From positions 179,807 to 243,806 of the forward strand of contig JADJNW010000005.1 of assembly GCA_016714085.1 (NCBI GenBank): DNA of 64,000 nucleotides. Direction: 5' to 3'. This document shows, piece after piece, positions 46,112 through 54,277 of this stretch. The first letter of the stretch is position 1. Each line of letters opens with the position of its first letter. The notes beneath the pieces were generated by a model. It searched no databases and was not told where the DNA came from. It saw only the letters and a program-made list of their open reading frames with translations. The position numbers and the translations under genes were made by a program. The stretch comes from Saprospiraceae bacterium (GTDB lineage: Bacteria > Bacteroidota > Bacteroidia > Chitinophagales > Saprospiraceae).

Positions 46112-47569
46112 ATGAAAAGAATCTTCTTTTGGGCCTGTTTTAGCTGTATTTGCAGCGCCTTTTTAACTAATAAGCCTAAGGCAAACTCACAAAATATTGT
46201 TCTGATTTTTGCAGATGACCTGGGCTATGGAGATTTGAGTTGTTACGGAGCCTTGCAATACCAAACACCGCATTTAGATCAACTGGCGAATGAAGGAATC
46301 CGTTTTACTAATTTTTTGGCGGCACAGGCGGTGTGCAGCGCTTCGCGCGCGGCATTGCTGACAGGGTGTTATCCAAATCGAGTAGGTATTTCGGGAGCAT
46401 TGTTTCCGCGTGCGACGATTGGACTGCATCCAGAAGAGCAAACGATTGCTGAAATTTTGAAAAACAAGGGTTATGCTACCGCTATTTATGGCAAATGGCA
46501 TTTGGGAGACCACCCTGATTTTTTACCAACGAAGCAAGGATTTGATGAATACATAGGATTGCCTTATTCTAATGATATGTGGCCCATTCATTATGATGGA
46601 AAACCTATTACGGATGACTCAAGCTTTCGTAAGAAAACCTTTCCTTATTTACCTTTATTACATAATACAGATACAATCCAGGAAGTCAGGACGCTGGAAG
46701 ATCAAGCAAAGCTGACAAATCTTTATACACAGCACGCAATTAGTTTTATTACAAAAAATAAAAAAAAGCCTTTCTTTTTATACCTGCCACATTCCATGCC
46801 CCATGTGCCAATTGCGGCTTCCGCTAAATTTAAAGGCAAAAGCAAGCAGGGATTGTACGGTGATGTTATCATGGAATTGGATTGGTCGGTGGGTGAAATT
46901 ATGAAAACATTAAAGGAAAATAATTTAGATAAAAATACACTTGTAATATTCACCAGTGATAATGGTCCCTGGCTCAATTATGGCAACCACGCCGGCTCCT
47001 CGGGCGGATTGCGCGAAGGCAAAGGAAATAGTTTTGAAGGAGGACATCGAGTACCTTGTATCATACGCTGGAAAGGGACGATGCCGGAAGGCTTGATTTG
47101 TAATAAATTGGCTTCAACTATTGATCTCTTGCCAACTATTGCTACGATATGCGATGCAAAATTGCCCAATCGAAAAATAGATGGCGTAAATATTTTATCT
47201 CTTTTACAAGGTGATATGGAAGCGACACCTCGAAAGTATTTTTATTATTATTATCGAAGAAATCATTTAGAAGCGGTTCGACGCGACGATTGGAAACTGG
47301 TACTGGAGCATACCGGTCGTAGCTACGAAGGACAATTGCCTGGTAATGAGGGTTTTCCTGGAGATGCGCCTGAAAATCATCCCTTCCCGATGGGACTTTA
47401 TGATCTCCGACGCGACCCGGCAGAGCGATACGATGTAAAAGAATTGTACCCGGATATTTATAATGAATTACTTCAATTGGCAGAAACAGCGCGAGAAGAC
47501 CTGGGTGATGAAATTACCAACCGAAAAGGAAAAAATGTGCGAGTAAGTGGGCTCGTTGAGAGAAATTAA
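46112..47569 (+). CDS. Arylsulfatase (S1 type)
   Basis: A 485-residue exported sulfatase. Signal peptide of about 25 residues (IFFWACFSCICSAFLTN). The formylglycine site is QAVCSASRAALLTGCYPNR (C75), with metal ligands in IVLIFADDLGYGDLSCYG and IFTSDNGPWLNYGNHAGSSG. YGKWHLGDHPDFLPTKQGFD is conserved. It is the first gene of the plus-strand run that becomes the pectin locus, but sulfated pectin is unusual, so whether it belongs to that locus is uncertain. Confidence 0.9.
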   Translation: MKRIFFWACFSCICSAFLTNKPKANSQNIVLIFADDLGYGDLSCYGALQYQTPHLDQLANEGIRFTNFLAAQAVCSASRAALLTGCYPNRVGISGALFPRATIGLHPEEQTIAEILKNKGYATAIYGKWHLGDHPDFLPTKQGFDEYIGLPYSNDMWPIHYDGKPITDDSSFRKKTFPYLPLLHNTDTIQEVRTLEDQAKLTNLYTQHAISFITKNKKKPFFLYLPHSMPHVPIAASAKFKGKSKQGLYGDVIMELDWSVGEIMKTLKENNLDKNTLVIFTSDNGPWLNYGNHAGSSGGLREGKGNSFEGGHRVPCIIRWKGTMPEGLICNKLASTIDLLPTIATICDAKLPNRKIDGVNILSLLQGDMEATPRKYFYYYYRRNHLEAVRRDDWKLVLEHTGRSYEGQLPGNEGFPGDAPENHPFPMGLYDLRRDPAERYDVKELYPDIYNELLQLAETAREDLGDEITNRKGKNVRVSGLVERN

Positions 47570-47766
47570 CCTTGCATTACATAGCGTCCGATCTTTAAAA
47601 TTTGTTTTATTCAAATATTGAAATTCCTTGCCAGCGTTACATTTTGAATACAATTGGTGAAAAAATGCAACTTTCTTTTTCACTGCTTCCAGTATCATTG
47701 CAGTTACGATGATTGGAGACGAAATTTCCGTATCGAATTTCTTCTAAACTTATCTAAATGTAATGT

Positions 47767-49397
47767 ATGCAATTCTTTAATCGCGCTTTTTATTTAATTC
47801 TATTTACTTATTCTATCATAGAATTTGGATTTTCACAAGAAAATTATATTTCAAAAGTATGGGTCTCTGATAATGGCGACGGCACTTACACCAATCCTAT
47901 TTTACATGCTGATTATTCTGACCCTGACGTGGTTCGGGTAGGCGATGATTATTACATGACCGCTTCCAGTTTTAATTGCACCCCCGGTTTGCCGATTTTA
48001 CATTCTAAAGACCTGGTAAATTGGAAACTCATTAATTATGCTTTAACTAAGCAATATCCGCTCGATGTTTTTGATAAACCGCAACATTTTAAAGGCGTTT
48101 GGGCGCCTTGTATAAGATACCATGACGGTGAATATTATATTTATTATGGCGATCCCGACTTCGGAATTTATATGCTGAAAACGACAGACCCGGCAGGGGA
48201 GTGGTCAGAGCCAACTTTAGTCAAGGCGGAGGCAGGATTGATTGATTCTTCGCCATTATGGGATGATGATGGAAATGTTTACCTCGTGCACGCCTGGGCA
48301 GCAAGTCGAGTGAATGTAAATGCACTCTTGACGGTGCATCGTATGAATAAAGAAGGTACAAAAATGATAGATGAAGGAAAGCATATTTTTGATGGACATG
48401 ATGCACATCCTACATTAGAAGGGCCAAAATTTTACAAAAGAAATGGGTACTATTATATTTTTGCGCCGGCTGGGGGCGTGGCTACTGGCTGGCAACTCAT
48501 TTTACGATCTAAAAATATTTACGGGCCTTATGAGGAAAAAATAGTATTGGCTCAAGGCGATTCGGAAATCAATGCCCGCATCAAGGTGGTTGGGTGACGA
48601 CACAAACAGGTGAGGACTGGTTTATTCACTTTCAAGATAAAGAAGCCTATGGACGAGTTGTTCATTTACAGCCAGTTACGTGGGTGAATGATTGGCCCAT
48701 GATGGGCATTGATAAAGACGGTGACGGTACAGGCGAACCAGTTGTAAAATATAAGAAACCGAATATTGGTAAAACCTATTCAAAGGTGATGCCGGAGGAA
48801 AGCGACGAATTTAATACCGACCAATTGGGTTTGCAATGGCAATGGCACGCCAATCCGCACCTGGTATGGTCAGCGCTGATGCCTGGAAAAAATTACTTGC
48901 GATTATTTGCATTGCCTCGCTCCGAAAGCTTTGTGAATCATTGGGAAACACCGAATTTGCTGTTGCAAAAATTTCCCGCGCCTGATTTTACCGCCACCAC
49001 AAAAGTAACTTTAGAAACGACAGATACGACGCAAATGGCTGGACTTATTATTATGGGAAGGAACTATTCAAGTTTGAATTTTACAAAAATTACTGATGGA
49101 TTTGAATTAATGCAAGTGATTTGTAATCAGGCAGATAAAGTTAAAAAAGAAGAAATCATCGCAACAAAAACGATAAAAGAAAAGACGATTTATTTACGCG
49201 TTCATATTGCTTCACCTGAGGCGACTTGCACTTTTAGTTATAGTACAGATGGAAAGAATTTTACATCCATTGGCAAAGCGTTTACTGCTGTTCCGGGTGG
49301 TTGGATTGGAGCAAAAGTAGGTATTTTCAGTAGCAAAAATGCGCGTTCTGCAAGGGGTGGTTACGCTGATTTTGACTGGTTTAGAATTGAAAAATGA
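47767..49397 (+). CDS. GH43-family arabinosidase/xylosidase, frameshifted
   Basis: A five-blade propeller glycosidase. The catalytic base is in ILHADYSDPDVVRVGDDYYM, the pKa-modulating aspartate in LIDSSPLWDDDGNVYLVHAW, and the general acid glutamate in PTLEGPKFYKRNGYYYIFAP. The frame breaks near 48570: adding one G in AATGCCCGC gives INGPHQGGWVTTQTGEDWF. The C-terminal 180 residues (DFTATTKVTLETTDTTQMAG) are the DUF1349-like beta-sandwich found after GH43. Signal peptide ends near FGFSQ. It would trim arabinose or xylose side chains of pectin. Confidence 0.87.
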
Positions 49398-49579
49398 GTT
49401 TAAATGAAGGCATTTTAGCGCTTTTATATAATATTTTTATAAAATAAGCCTCAATATTATAATGCAGACGCACGATGATATAATACAGATACTCCATTAA
49501 GCGATATGTAGCAATGATTGCTTCCAGTTATATCAAGCATTTACATCAAATTCAATCACCTATGATTAACACGGACATG

Positions 49580-50536
49580 ATGAGAAAGTGGCTTTTTTTG
49601 ACAATTATTGGTTTACAGTTTTTATCCTGCCAATCTACGGAAGCACAACCTTACGATTTTGTCGTAGCTCAGGACGGAAGTGGCGATTTTATGACCGTAC
49701 AAGACGCGATTAATGCTGTACCGCATTTGCGCAGTAACCGCACGATCATTTTTATAAAAAAAGGCAGGTATAAAGAAAAACTAATGCTGCCCTCCACAAA
49801 AACCAATATCACATTCATCGGCGAAGATGTAAAAGAAACGATTTTAACGTATGATGATTATGCCAGCAAGAAAAACAGCTTCGGCGAAGACATTGGCACT
49901 TCGGGTTCATCTTCATTTTTTATTTACGGCGATGGGTTTGAAGCGCGCAATATTACGTTTGAAAACTCCAGTGGGCCGGTAGGTCAAGCCGTAGCAGTGC
50001 GTATCGATGGGGATAAGGTAAAGTTTGAGAATTGCCGGTTCCTGGGTTATCAAGATACCTTGTATCCGCATGGCAATAAAAGTCGGCAGTATTATAAAAA
50101 TTGTTACATCGAAGGCACCGTGGACTTCATTTTTGGCTTGTCAACAGCAGTTTTTGAAAGCTGTGAAATCTTTTGCAAATCAGGTGGGTATGTAACGGCC
50201 GCATCTACCGAACAAGACACCGAATATGGCTTTATTTTCTTCAATTGCAAAATCACAAGCGACGCAGCAGCGAATTCTTTCTATTTAGGTCGCCCCTGGC
50301 GCAACTATGCTAAGACGGTTTTTATCAATTGCTTTTTAGACAAGCATATCAAGCCGGAAGGCTGGCATAATTGGAGCAAGCCCGAAGCCGAACAAACAGC
50401 CTATTATGCCGAATATAATAATAATGGCCCCGGCTTTGTTCCTGCCCAGCGCGTAAGCTGGTCGCATCAACTCACAGAAGAGCAGGCTAAGCAATATACC
50501 TTGGAAAATATATTCAAAGATTGGAAAGTAGAGTAA
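49580..50536 (+). CDS. Pectin methylesterase (CE8)
   Basis: A 318-residue lipoprotein (lipobox FLSC, C17) of carbohydrate esterase family 8, which removes methyl groups from homogalacturonan. All catalytic residues are present: Q137 in PVGQAVAVRID, Q158-D159 in FLGYQDTLYPHG, D182 in GTVDFIFGLSTAVFE and R238-W240 in LGRPWRNYAKTVF. VAQDGSGDFMTVQDAINAVP is the family start. The ATG at 49580 begins the signal peptide. A hairpin follows at 50548-50574. Confidence 0.94.
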   Translation: MRKWLFLTIIGLQFLSCQSTEAQPYDFVVAQDGSGDFMTVQDAINAVPHLRSNRTIIFIKKGRYKEKLMLPSTKTNITFIGEDVKETILTYDDYASKKNSFGEDIGTSGSSSFFIYGDGFEARNITFENSSGPVGQAVAVRIDGDKVKFENCRFLGYQDTLYPHGNKSRQYYKNCYIEGTVDFIFGLSTAVFESCEIFCKSGGYVTAASTEQDTEYGFIFFNCKITSDAAANSFYLGRPWRNYAKTVFINCFLDKHIKPEGWHNWSKPEAEQTAYYAEYNNNGPGFVPAQRVSWSHQLTEEQAKQYTLENIFKDWKVE

Positions 50537-50547
50537 TAGACAAGAAG

Positions 50548-50574
50548 TGTGGCGCATTTCAAAAATGTGCCACA
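50548..50574 (+). terminator. Hairpin after the CE8 gene, first copy of a two-copy stem-loop
   Basis: TGTGGCGCATTT (50548-50559) pairs with AAATGTGCCACA (50563-50574) through one G-U wobble. There is no long T tract. A very similar stem-loop, sharing GGCGCATTT and AAATGTGCC, lies at 61101-61133. Confidence 0.55.
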
Positions 50575-50596
50575 AGTATTAGATAAGTTATTTCTC

Positions 50597-50651
50597 GCGC
50601 CGCATTTGTTATTTTCGGAATAGCCTTTTGATCGTCGAAACGATACTTTTG
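50597..50651 (+). promoter_or_regulatory. 35-bp locus repeat plus -7 box before the CE12 gene
   Basis: The 35-bp repeat (GCGCCGCATTTGTTA .. GGAATAGCCTTTTGA) occupies 50597-50631. A TACTTTTG -7 box is at 50644-50651, starting 13 bp after it. The second copy at 52710 matches at 31 of 35 positions with the same spacing. The CE12 start codon is 20 bp downstream. Confidence 0.7.
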
Positions 50652-50670
50652 ATTATCAAAAATCAGCGCT

Positions 50671-51414
50671 ATGGCCCGCATTCTATTATTAGTTTCTCTG
50701 CTAATTAGCTTAGGATTTTCGCTTCAAAAGAAGCATCCGATTACCATTTATATGGCCGGCGATTCTACAATGGCTTATAAACCAAAAAAGGAACATCCCG
50801 AGCGTGGTTGGGGTATGTTATTGCCCGAATTTTTTGATGATAAAATTATTATTAAAAACCATGCAAGGAATGGACGCAGCACACGAACGTTTATCGAAGA
50901 AGGTCGTTGGCAGGCAATTATAGATTCTATTCAAAAAGGCGATTACGTAGTCATACAATTTGGGCATAATGATGGCAGCATTACTCATACCGATCGCTAC
51001 ACGCCACCCGATCAATATAAAACCAATCTGATTCGCTTTGTAAATGAAAGTCGCGCAAAAAAAGCGCAGCCTATTCTTTGTACGCCGATTATGCGTCGCC
51101 GATTTGATAAAGAAGGGAAGTTTTATGATGTGCATGGTGTCTATCCTGACCTGGTTCGGCAAGTAGCTGATTCTCTGAGAGTTCCAATAATTGATATGCA
51201 GCGGAAAAGCGAAAAGGTAATTATAGCGCACGGACTGGAAGGATCAAAAAAACTGTTTTTGCACATTCAACCAGGAGCATACGAAGTATTGCCAGAGGGT
51301 TTGAGAGATGATACCCATTTCTCTGAATACGGCGCTCGAATCATGACAGAAATCTTTGCCGAAGGTCTAAAAGAAACAAAATTAAAACTTGCTAAACACT
51401 TGAAAGACAAATAA
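50671..51414 (+). CDS. Rhamnogalacturonan acetylesterase (CE12, SGNH hydrolase)
   Basis: A 247-residue esterase, signal peptide to about LGFSL. The SGNH blocks are complete: serine in IYMAGDSTMAYKP (S32), glycine in NHARNGRSTRTF (G68), asparagine in VIQFGHNDGSI (N100) and the D-x-x-H pair in LRDDTHFSEYGA (about D213/H216). It removes acetyl groups from rhamnogalacturonan I or homogalacturonan. It starts the CE12-CE8 pair, the next gene beginning 7 bp after its stop. Confidence 0.93.
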   Translation: MARILLLVSLLISLGFSLQKKHPITIYMAGDSTMAYKPKKEHPERGWGMLLPEFFDDKIIIKNHARNGRSTRTFIEEGRWQAIIDSIQKGDYVVIQFGHNDGSITHTDRYTPPDQYKTNLIRFVNESRAKKAQPILCTPIMRRRFDKEGKFYDVHGVYPDLVRQVADSLRVPIIDMQRKSEKVIIAHGLEGSKKLFLHIQPGAYEVLPEGLRDDTHFSEYGARIMTEIFAEGLKETKLKLAKHLKDK

Positions 51415-51421
51415 TAGAATT

Positions 51422-52675
51422 ATGCGGATTTATTTATTCAGTATCAGCCTTATTTTATTCAGTATAACGATTGCTTACACCAATGAGCCTTATCGTGACA
51501 TCACAGTAGCTACCGACGGAAGCGGTGATTATAAAACGCTAACCGATGCCATTCATAACTTGCCCATGTACACTTATGAAAGGGTAATTATTTATATAAA
51601 GAAGGGCATTTATAATGAAAAGATTCGCATAGAGCAAGATAATATTACATTACTGGGGGAAGACAAAGACAGTACTATCATTCAATACAGCCAACTGCGC
51701 GAAGACTGGCAAAAAAATAAAGATTTTATTGGGCCTGCGGTGATTAATATTCATGCAGATGATATCATATTAAAAAATTTGACGATTATTAATACCCAAC
51801 CGCAGCTTGGGCCGCACGCATTCACGATTTATGGCATCGGCACACGCACTATTTTATACAATTGTAAAGTTTTGAGTAAAGGCGGCGACACGGTTTCGTT
51901 GTGGAATTATAAAGAAGGCATGTATTATCACGCTAAATGCGAATTTGAAGGCGGCGTGGATTTCGTTTGCCCAAGAGGTTGGTGCTACATTACAGACAGT
52001 CGCTTTTACGAATTGCAACGAACAGCAACTATCTGGCACGCAGCAACCACCGAGGAGACGCAGCGATTGGTCATTCGCAACAGCTATTTCGATGGGGTAG
52101 AAGGTTTCCATTTAGGCAGGCATCATTATGACGCAGCATTTTACTTGTTGAATTGTATTTTTTCCAATGCAATGGCAGACAAGCCGATCTATCATGTCAC
52201 TTACCCTGACGAGCCAGAACGCAATCGCCCTTATTTTTGGGGAGATCGCTATTATTTTGATAATTGTAAAAAGGAAGGAAATGAGTTTACATGGCTTCAA
52301 AATAATTTGAAAGAGACTGGCGTATCCGCCAATAATATTAATGCCTCCTGGACTTTTGATGGAAAATGGAATCCAGAATCCATCGAAGCACCGAAGATTA
52401 AAAATTGGGAAATTAAGAATAACAGCCTTTTATTACATTTTTCAGAGCCATTGACGATTCGTGGCAAGCCGATTTTAAAAACTTATAATGGGAAGGAACT
52501 TATTTTCATCGAAGGGCGTGGTAGAGATACCTTGCGCTTTAGTAGTAATCTGCCCGTTACCAAAAAAGATTTTAAAAAGGAATTGCGCTTATCTGGTGGA
52601 AAAATCCTTGCAACGCAGGCGAGTCTGGAAGAAAAATTCTTGCCAGAGACAATCCAACTATCCAGTAATCATTGA
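51422..52675 (+). CDS. Divergent pectinesterase-like (CE8-fold) protein
   Basis: A 417-residue right-handed beta-helix protein with signal peptide (ISLILFSITIAYT). It keeps the CE8 start VATDGSGDYKTLTDAI, an aspartate in KGGDTVSLWN (D156), a second in GGVDFVCPRGWCYI (D180) and an arginine in FHLGRHHYDAAF (R233). The oxyanion glutamine of QDT is glycine, the upstream GQAV glutamine is lost, and LGRPW is LGRHH. About 90 extra C-terminal residues (KNWEIKNNSLLLHFSEPLTI) look like a small beta domain. It may have changed specificity. Co-transcribed with CE12. Confidence 0.85.
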   Translation: MRIYLFSISLILFSITIAYTNEPYRDITVATDGSGDYKTLTDAIHNLPMYTYERVIIYIKKGIYNEKIRIEQDNITLLGEDKDSTIIQYSQLREDWQKNKDFIGPAVINIHADDIILKNLTIINTQPQLGPHAFTIYGIGTRTILYNCKVLSKGGDTVSLWNYKEGMYYHAKCEFEGGVDFVCPRGWCYITDSRFYELQRTATIWHAATTEETQRLVIRNSYFDGVEGFHLGRHHYDAAFYLLNCIFSNAMADKPIYHVTYPDEPERNRPYFWGDRYYFDNCKKEGNEFTWLQNNLKETGVSANNINASWTFDGKWNPESIEAPKIKNWEIKNNSLLLHFSEPLTIRGKPILKTYNGKELIFIEGRGRDTLRFSSNLPVTKKDFKKELRLSGGKILATQASLEEKFLPETIQLSSNH

Positions 52676-52709
52676 GGTCAGGAGCCAATATTCATATAGA
52701 AAAAATTCG

Positions 52710-52764
52710 GCGCAGCATTTGTTAATTCTGGAATAGCCTTTTGAAAAGCTTACCGCTAATTTTG
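52710..52764 (+). promoter_or_regulatory. 35-bp locus repeat plus -7 box before the GH105 gene
   Basis: Second copy of the repeat at 52710-52744 (GCGCAGCATTTGTTA .. GGAATAGCCTTTTGA), followed 13 bp later by TAATTTTG at 52757-52764. The GH105 start is at 52832. Confidence 0.7.
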
Positions 52765-52831
52765 GAACAAACCAATGATTTAGAGTAATCAGTTATTACA
52801 TTTCTGATGAACTCAATTAAAAATGGATGTA

Positions 52832-54109
52832 ATGAAAAAAACGCTTTCGCATATAGAGCGAACTAAACCTTTTTGGGGAATATTACTACTTATTCTAATT
52901 GCAATTACTACTTATCGCTGCAATCGTGTTGATGCAGAAAAAGATACCGCTCAAACAATAGCAACCGTTGCTGACATTCCTACCTCGCTGCCCTGGTCAG
53001 AGCGTATGGCTAAATCGGTGATGAAATTGAATCCAGAAGCATGGATGACCGATTTCCGCGAAAAACCTCGATGGACTTATACGAATGGGTTAGTACTGAT
53101 TTCTATTTTGAAAGTAGGCGAACAGACTGGTAATCAGGCATATATTGATTATGCAAAATCTTATGCCGATACGATGATTGATAGCAAAGGAACAATCCGT
53201 GACTACAATTTGCCAGACTTTAATATTGATCATGTAAATGCAGGGAAATTGCTTTTTCCTTTGTACGAAGCTACCAAAGACGAACGCTATAAGACAGCGC
53301 TTTTTACACTTCGGCAGCAATTGCAATGGCAACCACGTACGTCTGACGGTGGATTTTGGCATAAATTGATTTATCCCTGGCAAATGTGGCTCGATGGCTT
53401 GTACATGGGCGCCCCATTCTATGCAGAGTTTGCGCATACTTTCAATGAACCAGCAGCATTTGACGATGTAGCGAAGCAATTTATTTTGATGGAAGAACAT
53501 GCCAAAGACCCAAAAACTGGCTTGCTCTATCATGCCTGGGATGAAAGCAGGGCTCAACTTTGGGCAAATCCTGAAACTGGGCAGTCGCCAAATTTCTGGG
53601 GACGTGCCATGTGTTGGTATATGATGGGATTGGTAGATGCATTAGATTATTTTCCTGAAGATCATCCAAAACGAGCGGAACTACTCGGCATTCTGAAACG
53701 CACAGCAGATGCAGTTTCCAAGTATCAAGACGAAAAAACGGGACTTTGGTATCAAGTTTTGGATCAAGGCGATCGTGAAGGTAATTACTTAGAAGCGACC
53801 GCTTCTTCTATGTTCGTCTATGCGTTTGTGAAAGGTTTCAATAAAGGCTATCTGCCAGAACAATATTTTAACAGCGCCAGGAAGGGCTACCAAGGATTGA
53901 TCGACAATTTGATCGAGGTGAAAAATAACGGGGAAGTGCATATTCACAAATGTTGTGCCGTAGCTGGATTAGGTGGGAAACCATACCGAGATGGCTCTTA
54001 TGAATATTACGTCAACGAAGAAATACGCAGCAACGATACGAAGGCAACAGGGCCATTTATTCTGGCGAGTTTGGAGTTTGAAAAATTAGGAACAACTTCC
54101 AGACAGTGA
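52832..54109 (+). CDS. Unsaturated rhamnogalacturonyl/galacturonyl hydrolase (GH105)
   Basis: A 425-residue (alpha/alpha)6-barrel enzyme of the YteR/YesR family that removes the unsaturated uronic acid left by pectin lyases. Conserved sites are NIDHVNAGKLLFPLYE (D133), WQMWLDGLYMGAPFYAEFA (D188, equivalent to the catalytic aspartate 143 of YteR), FWGRAMCWYMMGLVDAL and YLEATASSMFVYAFVKG. A signal or lipoprotein-like N-terminus (LLILIAITTYRC, C30) suggests export. The ATG at 52832 is preferred to 52823. Confidence 0.93.
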   Translation: MKKTLSHIERTKPFWGILLLILIAITTYRCNRVDAEKDTAQTIATVADIPTSLPWSERMAKSVMKLNPEAWMTDFREKPRWTYTNGLVLISILKVGEQTGNQAYIDYAKSYADTMIDSKGTIRDYNLPDFNIDHVNAGKLLFPLYEATKDERYKTALFTLRQQLQWQPRTSDGGFWHKLIYPWQMWLDGLYMGAPFYAEFAHTFNEPAAFDDVAKQFILMEEHAKDPKTGLLYHAWDESRAQLWANPETGQSPNFWGRAMCWYMMGLVDALDYFPEDHPKRAELLGILKRTADAVSKYQDEKTGLWYQVLDQGDREGNYLEATASSMFVYAFVKGFNKGYLPEQYFNSARKGYQGLIDNLIEVKNNGEVHIHKCCAVAGLGGKPYRDGSYEYYVNEEIRSNDTKATGPFILASLEFEKLGTTSRQ

Positions 54110-54224
54110 GTAAGTGGATAATACAGTTAATGAAGACGAATTGCATGGAGCTAATGTTAATGTAGGCTATTCCAATGTGAATTCTTGCATAGCGCTATTT
54201 CTCATGCGATCCATTTCCGCAAGG

Positions 54225-54232
54225 TAGATTTG
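54225..54232 (+). promoter_or_regulatory. -7 promoter box of the SusC gene
   Basis: TAGATTTG, 45 bp before the ATG at 54278. At 54165-54173 GGCTATTCC is the reverse complement of the GGAATAGCC core of the 35-bp locus repeat, so a single inverted half-site may lie about 50 bp upstream. Confidence 0.45.
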
Positions 54233-54277
54233 TAATAATATTTTGGTCATTGTATGAAATAACGAAACTATTAGTTT

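Noticed and set aside
46112..47569. Sulfatase as a core member of the pectin locus
   Set aside because: It is same-strand and adjacent, but has no shared promoter repeat and pectin is rarely sulfated, so membership is not claimed.
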